Shown here: positions 1 through 5,153 of the stretch, one piece after another
How positions within the stretch are numbered: the stretch's first letter is position 1
How the letters are laid out: each line of letters starts with the position of its first letter
Source of the DNA: Sedimentibacter sp.
GTDB lineage: Bacteria; Bacillota; Clostridia; Tissierellales; Sedimentibacteraceae
Assembly (NCBI GenBank): GCA_029256005.1
Contig: JAQSYS010000128.1
Span: 1 to 5,717 of the forward strand
Direction of reading: 5' to 3'
Length of the DNA stretch: 5,717 nucleotides
Program-made: the position numbers and the translations under genes
The notes under the pieces: generated by a model
Seen by the model: the letters and a program-made list of their open reading frames with translations, nothing else
What the model was told of the DNA's origin: nothing
The model's database searches: none

Positions 1-460
1 CGACAGCTTCTTTTATGGCATTGCTTGTTACGGTTGCACCTGAAACAACTTCAACGTCAGTGGAATCTGCTGCTTCTATTTTATCAGGCAGCTGTTCTAA
101 TGCATTGGAACCCACACCTTGAGTTTCCTTTTCTCCAACAACATTAACTGATATAATATCATCACCCTTAACTTCTACAGTTACTTTTACTTCTCCGCCA
201 TAGCCTTGTGCAGTTCCTTCTAAGGTTTTATTATCACCATTTCCGGTATCTATATTACCTTTCGCATCATCAGCATCATCTACAGCATCATCTACAGCAT
301 CATCAATTGCACCCTCATCAGCGGTACCTTCGTCTGCTTTGTCAGCTGCTTCATCTACAACTCCATCATTGCCTTCATCTGCATTTCCATTATCATCAGC
401 ACATGCTACCAAGCTAAACAGCATAAGTACACATACCAATAATGCAAGTATTTTTTTCAT
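1..460 (-). CDS. FMN-binding domain lipoprotein, partial (C-terminus beyond left edge)
   Basis: The visible 153 residues start at the ATG at 458-460. This start is supported by GGAGG at 466-470, 5 nt upstream. Residues 1-20 form a lipoprotein signal peptide (MKK, hydrophobic core, then SLVAC), so Cys20 is the expected lipidation site and the protein should sit on the outer face of the membrane. Residues 21-79 are a low-complexity linker rich in Asp, Glu, Ala and Gly. From about residue 80 an FMN_bind-type domain begins (QGYGGEVKVTV, then TQGVGSNALEQLP), ending in the SGATVTSNAI motif at 140-149. SGAT-type motifs in this family (NqrC/RnfG-like) can carry covalently bound FMN. The usual Asp three residues before the Ser is Glu137 here. 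The family suggests a role in extracytoplasmic electron transfer, but no partner is visible. The domain is nearly complete at the edge, so the stop codon may lie a few codons beyond. The gene is probably transcribed separately from the lipoprotein gene to its right, because a terminator lies between them. Confidence 0.88.
   Translation of the reverse strand, partial: MKKILALLVCVLMLFSLVACADDNGNADEGNDGVVDEAADKADEGTADEGAIDDAVDDAVDDADDAKGNIDTGNGDNKTLEGTAQGYGGEVKVTVEVKGDDIISVNVVGEKETQGVGSNALEQLPDKIEAADSTDVEVVSGATVTSNAIKEAV
271..306 (-). repeat. 12-bp tandem repeat in the acidic linker
   Basis: The unit CAGCATCATCTA (plus strand) occurs twice exactly at 271-282 and 283-294. It is followed by a third copy matching in 11 of 12 positions (295-306). 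On the coding (minus) strand it encodes Asp-Asp-Ala-Val type tetrapeptides (residues about 52-63 of the lipoprotein). It is in frame, so copy-number changes would only lengthen or shorten the linker between the lipid anchor and the FMN-binding domain. Confidence 0.85.
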
Positions 461-495
461 AATAGCCTCCATTTATGAATTTAAATTTCACAAAT

Positions 496-524
496 AGTAT
501 AACCAAATTAGAATATATCATTAA
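496..524 (-). promoter_or_regulatory. Candidate sigma-A type promoter for the left lipoprotein gene
   Basis: Reading the minus strand, a TATACT hexamer (496-501, 5 of 6 to TATAAT) lies 17 nt downstream of TTAATG (519-524, weak match to TTGACA). Transcription would start near 489, giving a leader of about 30 nt with the GGAGG site at 466-470. The -35 is weak and the surroundings are very AT-rich, so this is a candidate only. Confidence 0.4.
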
Positions 525-548
525 AAAATTAATAAATTATTAATAATT

Positions 549-580
549 CAAAAAAAGCAGCTATTTTTCAATAGCCGCTT
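549..580 (-). terminator. Intrinsic terminator after the 563-aa lipoprotein gene
   Basis: On the minus strand AGCGGCTATT and AATAGCTGCT form a 10-bp stem (arms 570-579 and 556-565) with one G-U pair and a GAAA tetraloop (566-569). A run of seven T residues follows immediately (550-556, partly pairing at the stem base). It lies about 20 nt after the stop codon of the gene ending at 597. It should separate that transcript from the lipoprotein gene downstream at 1-460. Confidence 0.88.
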
Positions 581-596
581 ATGATCATTATTTTTA

Positions 597-2288
597 TTAT
601 TTAATTGTTAAACTTATTTCTTCTTTAAGCTCAAATGCTTTTGAAATTGCTCCAACTAAATCTCCGTGAGCATCTTTTAAGCTCATAGTAGCTGTTGTTG
701 TTACATCTGCAAGCATTGCTTTTTCATCTGCTGTTAAAGCGTCAAATTTAGCTTTATCTTCTGGTTTGTCAGAACCATCTTTCAATGGTCTTCCGTTTAA
801 ATCAGATGTATATTTTGCAAACCACTCTTGAACTTCTTCAGCTGTCATACCGATAAACATTTCTTCATATTTTTCAATTTGATCAGTCCAAGTTCCGGTT
901 CCCATCTTGTATCCTTCACCACGGTCTCTCTTTGTTTCCCATGCTGCAATATCAGCTACAAAGGTTTCTTCTGTAGCAGTAATTGTGCCATCAACCTTTT
1001 CATCATGATTTTCGTCATTGTTGTATGATTGTCCAGGGAATCCAACAAAGTGAGGCATAGTTGCTCCATCATAGTTTGGAGATGCTACTTCTAATTGATC
1101 CATTAATAATGCAACAATTTTTCCATCCTTGTCAAACAATGCATTAGCAAATACTTTGTTTAAGCTATAAACTTGTACTTCTTTGTCATCTTTTCCAGGA
1201 CCAACTCTTGGGTAACTTAAAATCGCAGTACCCATAGAAGCAACTTCTTTTACATCAGTTAATGGAACTTTAGTTTCAAATGATTCTTTTATTGCTCCAA
1301 CTATATCTCCATGTGCATCATTCAAACTCATTGTAGCAGCTGTTATAACGTCTGCTAACATAGCCTTTTCATCTGCTGTTAATGCATCATATTTAGCTTT
1401 ATCTTCCGGTTTGTCAGAACCATCTTTTAATGGTCTTCCGTTTATATCAGAAGTGTATTTTTCAAACCATTGTTCAACTTCTTCTACAGTCATTCCAACA
1501 AATAATTGTTCGAATTTATCCATTTGTTGTGACCATGTACCAGTATTCATACGATATTTGTCACCACGTTCTCTCTTAGTTGCCCAGCCTTCAACTTCAG
1601 CTAAGTAGTTTTCTTCTGTATCAGCTGTTTTTCCGTCAACTTTTTCATCATGATTTTCATCGTTGTTGTATCCGCCTTGTCCAGGATATCCGCTGAAATG
1701 AGGCATTCCATCTCCATCGTAGTTAGGAGTTGCAACTTCTAATATATCTACAGAAAGAGCGAGAATCTTACCGTCTTGATCAAACAGTGTATGAGCAAAA
1801 ACATCATTTATGCTGTATACAGGAGTTTCAGTATCATCTTTCCCAGGTCCTAAACGTCCTGTACTAACAAGTCCAAACCCTTGATAAACTTCAGCTGCTG
1901 TAACATCTTCAGGTTTTACTTCCTTAACCTCTTCAGTAGGTACCGGATATTTAACAGGATCAAGCGCATTGTTAACAGCATAAATTATTGCATTGCTAGT
2001 ATATGTAGCGCCAGCTATAACTTCTACTTCAGTAGAGTTTTTTTCTACTATTTTAGCAGGAAGCTTTTCAATGGCAGGTGTTCCAACGCCATTTGTTTCA
2101 CTGTGAGAGTCAACTACAACGCTTGTAATCTTGTCCCCTTCTTTTGTAACAGTAACCTTTAATTCTCCTCCAAAACCTTTTCCGATACCTGTTAAAGTTT
2201 CAGCTGCAGGTGGAGTTTGAGTTTTTGCACATGCTGCAATGCTTAAAAGCATCATTGCACATAGTACAACAGATATTAATTTTTTCAT
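597..2288 (-). CDS. FMN-binding lipoprotein with two tandem copies of a ~203-aa domain
   Basis: This is a 563-residue lipoprotein. I chose the ATG at 2286-2288. A TTG in frame at 2298-2300 would extend it by four residues, but that codon is part of the ribosome binding site GGAGGG (2293-2298). Residues 1-20 are a signal peptide ending in the lipobox SIAAC (Cys20). Residues about 33-110 form an FMN_bind-type domain (GIGKGFGGELKVTV, then ETNGVGTPAIEKLP, then AGATYTS at 92-98). The SGAT flavinylation motif is altered: Ser is Ala92, and the usual upstream Asp is Glu89. Residues 137-340 and 353-554 are two copies of one domain. Each copy runs GPGKDD, DGKI, PNYDG, MPHF, an Asn/Asp-rich loop NNDENHDEKVDG, TKR-RG-Y-M, TGTW, GMT-EEV, KYTSD, NGRPLK and ATMSL-DAHGD. 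From memory, similar segments occur in FMN-binding lipoproteins of other clostridia; I know no established function. Expected location is the outer membrane face. Redox activity is inferred from the FMN_bind family only. Confidence 0.9.
   Translation of the reverse strand: MKKLISVVLCAMMLLSIAACAKTQTPPAAETLTGIGKGFGGELKVTVTKEGDKITSVVVDSHSETNGVGTPAIEKLPAKIVEKNSTEVEVIAGATYTSNAIIYAVNNALDPVKYPVPTEEVKEVKPEDVTAAEVYQGFGLVSTGRLGPGKDDTETPVYSINDVFAHTLFDQDGKILALSVDILEVATPNYDGDGMPHFSGYPGQGGYNNDENHDEKVDGKTADTEENYLAEVEGWATKRERGDKYRMNTGTWSQQMDKFEQLFVGMTVEEVEQWFEKYTSDINGRPLKDGSDKPEDKAKYDALTADEKAMLADVITAATMSLNDAHGDIVGAIKESFETKVPLTDVKEVASMGTAILSYPRVGPGKDDKEVQVYSLNKVFANALFDKDGKIVALLMDQLEVASPNYDGATMPHFVGFPGQSYNNDENHDEKVDGTITATEETFVADIAAWETKRDRGEGYKMGTGTWTDQIEKYEEMFIGMTAEEVQEWFAKYTSDLNGRPLKDGSDKPEDKAKFDALTADEKAMLADVTTTATMSLKDAHGDLVGAISKAFELKEEISLTIK
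627..1232 (-). repeat. Second copy of the internal duplication in the FMN lipoprotein
   Basis: Encodes residues 353-554. It aligns with residues 137-340 at an offset of 216 residues, then 215 after a one-residue gap at PGQGGYNN versus PGQSYNN. By hand count about 138 of 203 aligned positions are identical. The best-conserved part is 498-529, where 31 of 32 residues match copy 1. The DNA here is also similar between copies, pointing to a fairly recent duplication or to strong constraint on this part. Confidence 0.9.
1269..1880 (-). repeat. First copy of the internal duplication in the FMN lipoprotein
   Basis: Encodes residues 137-340, directly after a Pro/Glu/Lys-rich spacer (111-133) that follows the FMN-binding domain. 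It carries the same ordered motifs as the second copy. Copy-specific differences concentrate in the first ten residues and in the segment after the NNDENHDEKVDG loop. Confidence 0.9.
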
Positions 2289-2326
2289 TTTACCCTCCAA
2301 GTATGTTTTTTATAAATGTATATCAC

Positions 2327-2355
2327 ATAATTTTTAGTTTAATATCCTTTGTTAA
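2327..2355 (-). promoter_or_regulatory. Candidate promoter for the 563-aa lipoprotein gene
   Basis: On the minus strand TTAACA (2350-2355, 5 of 6 to TTGACA) lies 17 nt from AATTAT (2327-2332, 4 of 6 to TATAAT). This would give a leader of about 30 nt. An alternative is the extended -10-like TGATATACA at 2317-2325. The -35 hexamer is one of the repeated TTAACA motifs of this region, so it could instead be, or also be, a regulator site. Confidence 0.35.
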
Positions 2356-2467
2356 AATTACAACATTGTAGGTTAAAAATCATGTCATCATACTTACTTA
2401 TAATATCAAATTATTTCATTTTAGTCAATATCCTACTGTTAAGAACATAAACATTCGTCACTAAATT

Positions 2468-2608
2468 GTACATATAAAATAGCAATCTTGAATAAAAATA
2501 ATATTTATTTTTAAAAGTTTGGCATAAAGATTCTGTTAAGATATTTCTGGTGTTACTTATGCAATCTTAACATTTTACTATATACTTTAACAAAATATTT
2601 ATATGTAC
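2468..2608. repeat. 11-bp perfect inverted repeat, arms 119 nt apart
   Basis: GTACATATAAA at 2468-2478 and TTTATATGTAC at 2598-2608 are exact reverse complements. The right arm falls between the candidate -35 and -10 of the potassium operon promoter. The arms are AT-rich but 11 exact matches including GTAC are unlikely to be trivial. They could be two sites for one regulator or the ends of a looped region. Confidence 0.55.
2534..2572. repeat. 9-bp perfect inverted repeat, candidate operator
   Basis: TGTTAAGAT (2534-2542) and ATCTTAACA (2564-2572) are exact reverse complements separated by 21 nt. Arm centres are 30 bp apart, close to three helical turns, so both arms would face the same side of the DNA. 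The site lies just upstream of the candidate promoter of the potassium operon. A DNA-binding regulator site is inferred; a hairpin role is less likely given the long loop and the lack of a T-run. Confidence 0.5.
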
Positions 2609-2619
2609 TATGTTAAAAT
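2587..2619 (+). promoter_or_regulatory. Candidate promoter of the potassium operon
   Basis: TTAACA (2587-2592, 5 of 6 to TTGACA) is followed after 16 nt by TATGTT (2609-2614). Overlapping this is an extended -10 type element TGTTAAAAT (2611-2619), which would need no good -35. Either would start transcription near 2621-2626, just before the AAGGAAG ribosome binding site at 2631-2637. TATACT at 2581-2586 is an alternative -10 with a poor -35. The exact start site is not settled by sequence. Confidence 0.4.
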
Positions 2620-2640
2620 CATTCCATAGAAAGGAAGATT

Positions 2641-3111
2641 ATGATGGAAGTAATTATGATTTTAACGGTTATAGCAGTTTTTTTCATTAATTTTATTTTT
2701 ATAGATAATATTTACAGAATTGTTGACCCTAAACCAATACAAGTTTCAAAGAAAAGCATTAATAGTTCTTTGGAAGCTTTAATTTTGGGAGATGAGACAA
2801 TAGGCATAAAAATTTCCGATTTATTAATAAAGCAAAATATATCTGCTGATATATTACCTAATATTAATGATATTGACAAATCATATCCATATAAATATGT
2901 ACTGGCATTATTTAATGATGATTTAGAAAATTTAACAGCATGTACAATTGCTATAAATATAATGGGAATTAATAATGTTATAGCAATATGCAATAAACAA
3001 TATAATCAAAAAATATATGATGACAATCATATCGTAACAATAAACAGCTATGCTTCAGCCTTTGACATTGTATCTATACTATTAAATAATCAGAAAAAAA
3101 GGGAGGCATAA
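2641..3111 (+). CDS. Membrane-anchored degenerate RCK (TrkA-N)-like protein
   Basis: This 156-residue protein is the first gene of the potassium operon. The ribosome binding site AAGGAAG (2631-2637) serves either ATG 2641 or ATG 2644; the second has the more usual spacing. Residues about 4-24 form one hydrophobic helix, followed by Lys31, Lys37 and Lys38, so the rest should face the cytoplasm. Residues 44-148 resemble the RCK/TrkA-N fold of the KtrA encoded two genes on. LEALILGDETIG aligns with ILIIGMGAFG, and YVLALFNDDLENLTACTIA through GINNVIAICNKQ aligns with the KtrA region at 68-102. The glycine motif is broken (Glu52 in place of the middle Gly). The stretch between it and the next strand is about 23 residues shorter than in KtrA, removing the acidic nucleotide-ribose residue and the GDCT motif. 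It therefore probably does not bind nucleotide. It ends 1 nt before ktrB, whose ribosome binding site lies inside its last codons, so translation is likely coupled. I do not recognise a named family; the RCK relationship is by eye. Confidence 0.8.
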   Translation: MMEVIMILTVIAVFFINFIFIDNIYRIVDPKPIQVSKKSINSSLEALILGDETIGIKISDLLIKQNISADILPNINDIDKSYPYKYVLALFNDDLENLTACTIAINIMGINNVIAICNKQYNQKIYDDNHIVTINSYASAFDIVSILLNNQKKREA

Positions 3112-3112
3112 G

Positions 3113-4456
3113 ATGTTTAGTATTAAAAGTATTAAATTAAACTATACAGAAATTATTGTATTCGGAACCTTATTGATAATTGTTTTTGGAGGTTTAATTC
3201 TCAGTCTACCTGTTTCTTCAAGAAATGGAATATCAACACCTTTTGTTGATTCACTGTTTACAGCAGCCTCAGCATTCTGTGTAACTGGCTTAGTTATATA
3301 TGATACCTATACGCATTGGTCTTTATTTGGACAAATTATAATATTGATACTTATACAAATTGGTGGTCTTGGCTTTATGACCGTAATTACATTGTTTTCT
3401 ATTTTTCTAAAAAGAAAAATAGGACTAAAAGAAAGAAGATTATTGATGGAGTCAGCAAATACTTTAAGAATAGGTGGTATTGTTCTGCTGATAAAGAAAA
3501 TTTTAATACGAACTTTTATATTGGAAAGCATTGGAGCTTTATTATTAACTATAAGGTTTTATCCTAGCATGGGATTAAAGGAAGGTTTTTACAATGGAGT
3601 ATTTCATTCTGTTTCTGCCTTCTGCAATGCAGGATTTGATTTGATGGGTAAATATGGTGAGTTTTCATCACTTACAAACTATTTAGATGATGTTGTTGTT
3701 AATGCAACAATAATGCTACTTATAGTAGTAGGTGGGATCGGTTTTGTAGTCTGGGATGATATTAGTATTAATCATTTTAATTTTAAGAAACATCAGCTTC
3801 ATACAAAGATAGTCCTCATGACAACCTCATTCCTAATTTTTGGAGGAGCATTAATATTCTTTGCAACTGAAGCGAATCATAGTATGCTGAACTTTAACTT
3901 AAAAGAGAGAATACTAGCATCTTTGTTTCAGTCAGTAACCCCTAGAACCGCTGGCTATAATACATTAAATCTTTCACAATTGTCAGAAGGCGGTAGCTTA
4001 TTAACTATAATATTAATGATAATAGGTGGAAGTCCTGGTTCCACAGCAGGAGGTATTAAAACAACTACTTTCGTTACACTCATAATTACTGCTCTATCTT
4101 CTGCAAAGCAAAGTTCTGATATAACTATCTTCAAAAGAAGACTTGAAACGGACACTTTGAAAAAAGCAAGCTCAATTACAGTAATATATATGTCTGTGGC
4201 TTTTGCTGCTATCATGCTCATAAGCATTAATCAGAATTTCTCTATAAAAGAAGTTATGTTTGAAGTATTTTCTGCAATTGGTACTGTTGGATTAACCTTA
4301 GGAATAACACCGCTACTTAATACATTTTCAAAATTTATAATAACTTTGCTAATGTACGGCGGAAAGGTAGGTGTATTATCCATAGCTGCTGTTTTAGCAG
4401 AAAAAAAGGAGCCTTCTCCTCTGAGCAGGCCATTTGAAAAAATTGTTATTGGATAG
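3113..4456 (+). CDS. ktrB: KtrB/TrkH-type potassium uptake channel subunit
   Basis: This 447-residue integral membrane protein of the Trk/Ktr/HKT superfamily has the usual KtrB length. It moves K+ (in KtrB relatives often Na+-dependent) into the cell as a dimer gated by a ring of KtrA. All four M1-P-M2 repeats are visible through their filter glycines: VTGL (Gly59), NAGF (Gly174), TAGY (Gly281) and TVGL (Gly393). The intramembrane gating loop of the third repeat is present at 305-319 (GGSPGSTAGGIKTTT). In the last helix GGKVG (416-420) carries Lys418 where most bacterial relatives have Arg (GRVG/GRIG); a positive charge is kept. The ribosome binding site GGGAGG (3101-3106) is 6 nt from the ATG and lies in the end of the upstream gene. 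The downstream ktrA begins 8 nt after the stop, with its ribosome binding site overlapping the stop codon. No frameshift or truncation is seen. Confidence 0.95.
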   Translation: MFSIKSIKLNYTEIIVFGTLLIIVFGGLILSLPVSSRNGISTPFVDSLFTAASAFCVTGLVIYDTYTHWSLFGQIIILILIQIGGLGFMTVITLFSIFLKRKIGLKERRLLMESANTLRIGGIVLLIKKILIRTFILESIGALLLTIRFYPSMGLKEGFYNGVFHSVSAFCNAGFDLMGKYGEFSSLTNYLDDVVVNATIMLLIVVGGIGFVVWDDISINHFNFKKHQLHTKIVLMTTSFLIFGGALIFFATEANHSMLNFNLKERILASLFQSVTPRTAGYNTLNLSQLSEGGSLLTIILMIIGGSPGSTAGGIKTTTFVTLIITALSSAKQSSDITIFKRRLETDTLKKASSITVIYMSVAFAAIMLISINQNFSIKEVMFEVFSAIGTVGLTLGITPLLNTFSKFIITLLMYGGKVGVLSIAAVLAEKKEPSPLSRPFEKIVIG

Positions 4457-4464
4457 GAGATATT

Positions 4465-5115
4465 ATGAAATCAATTTTAATTATAGGAATGGGTGCATTT
4501 GGACGTCATTTGGCACTTAAAATGTCAGAACTGAAAAATGATGTTATGATAGTTGATAAGGACGCTACAATAATAGATGAGATGTCAACATTAGTTACTG
4601 ATGCTCAGATAGGAGATTGCACAAAGGAAGATGTTTTAAAAGCACTTGGAGTAAGCAACTTTGACATATGTTTTGTTACCATCGGTGATACTTTTCAATC
4701 TTCCTTAGAAATAACCTCACTTTTAAAAGATTTAGGAGCTAAGTATGTAATTTCAAAAGCGAGCAGAGATATACAAGCTAAATTTCTATTAAGAAACGGA
4801 GCTGATGAGGTTGTTTACCCTGATAAAGATATGGCTGAAAAACTTGCAGTACGTTGCAGCGCAGACAATATTTTAGATTACTTTTCAATAACTAATGAAT
4901 ATTCTATATTTGAAATTCCAATTATGCCAGGTTGGGCTGGTAACAGCATAGAAGAAGTAAATGTTAGGAAAAAATATCATATCAACATACTTCTTATAAA
5001 AAACGGCAACAGCATAATGACTATGCCTAAGGCTGATTATATTTTCAAGGAAGATGATCAAATTATTGTTATTGGAAGGTCTATGGAAGTTTTAAAATTT
5101 ACTGACAATATATAA
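4465..5115 (+). CDS. ktrA: KtrA/TrkA-type RCK gating subunit of K+ uptake system
   Basis: This 216-residue cytoplasmic protein has one RCK_N and one RCK_C domain, the KtrA arrangement (TrkA of proteobacteria has two pairs). It forms the octameric ring that opens KtrB in response to ATP/ADP and, in other Firmicutes, c-di-AMP bound by RCK_C. Residues 4-13 (ILIIGMGAFG) are the glycine-rich nucleotide loop. Asp31 at the end of the second strand is the expected ribose contact, and GDCT at 50-53 continues the site. RCK_N ends near 128 (ADEVVYPDKDMAEKLA). RCK_C covers about 135-215 (YSIFEIPI, then NVRKKYHINILLI, then DDQIIVIGR). From memory, the divalent-cation residue Glu125 of Bacillus subtilis KtrA aligns with Asp120 here. 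The ribosome binding site AGGAG (4455-4459) overlaps the ktrB stop codon TAG, 5 nt from the ATG, so coupling is likely. A terminator follows directly. Confidence 0.95.
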   Translation: MKSILIIGMGAFGRHLALKMSELKNDVMIVDKDATIIDEMSTLVTDAQIGDCTKEDVLKALGVSNFDICFVTIGDTFQSSLEITSLLKDLGAKYVISKASRDIQAKFLLRNGADEVVYPDKDMAEKLAVRCSADNILDYFSITNEYSIFEIPIMPGWAGNSIEEVNVRKKYHINILLIKNGNSIMTMPKADYIFKEDDQIIVIGRSMEVLKFTDNI

Positions 5116-5118
5116 ATA

Positions 5119-5153
5119 AAAAATGACACATTCTATTTGATTGTGTCATTTTT
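5119..5153. terminator. Bidirectional intrinsic terminator shared by ktrA and the response regulator gene
   Basis: AAAAATGACACA (5119-5130) and TGTGTCATTTTT (5142-5153) form a perfect 12-bp stem with an 11-nt loop, with T-rich tails on both strands. It starts 3 nt after the ktrA stop. The right arm and part of the loop lie within the last codons of the convergent response regulator gene (stop codon at 5133-5135), so that gene ends inside its own terminator. Confidence 0.88.

Larger units (their letters stand above)
2289..2640. other. Divergent intergenic control region, no gene seen
   Basis: About 350 bp, roughly 80% A+T, between the lipoprotein gene (minus) and the potassium operon (plus). 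I see no credible small ORF with a ribosome binding site and no recognisable RNA gene or riboswitch. It contains candidate promoters in both directions. TGTTAA occurs at 2350, 2437, 2534 and 2611, and its complement TTAACA at 2567 and 2587. Two inverted repeats are nested around 2468-2608. GCAATCTT is repeated directly at 2482-2489 and 2561-2568. The layout suggests a regulated divergent promoter region. Confidence 0.7.

Noticed and set aside
271..306. CRISPR-like short repeats
   Set aside because: The 12-bp units are contiguous without spacers, are in frame and encode a repetitive peptide linker.
208..417. Plus-strand His/Leu/Gln-rich reading frame
   Set aside because: It is the antisense of the acidic linker repeats of the lipoprotein gene; the composition simply mirrors GAT/GCA codons and there is no ribosome binding site.
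828..2162. Plus-strand reading frames opposite the 563-aa lipoprotein gene
   Set aside because: They lie antisense to a well-supported gene, with Cys/Ser/Phe-rich translations and no recognisable domains or ribosome binding sites.
2289..2300. TTG start giving four extra residues to the FMN lipoprotein
   Set aside because: The TTG and next codons are the ribosome binding site itself (TTGGAGGG); the ATG at 2286-2288 starts a normal lipoprotein signal peptide.
2494..2512. 8-bp perfect inverted repeat with 3-nt loop
   Set aside because: It is made only of A and T in an AT-rich stretch, so it is weak as a hairpin and expected by chance.
2301..2640. c-di-AMP (ydaO-type) riboswitch upstream of the ktr operon
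   Set aside because: Ktr genes in Firmicutes often carry one, but I see none of its GC-containing conserved blocks nor a terminator-like hairpin before the first gene; the region is too AT-rich.
2712..2993. Minus-strand frame opposite the RCK-like gene, and similar frames at 3307-3567 and 3955-4227
   Set aside because: They are shadows of the operon genes, without ribosome binding sites or domain signatures.
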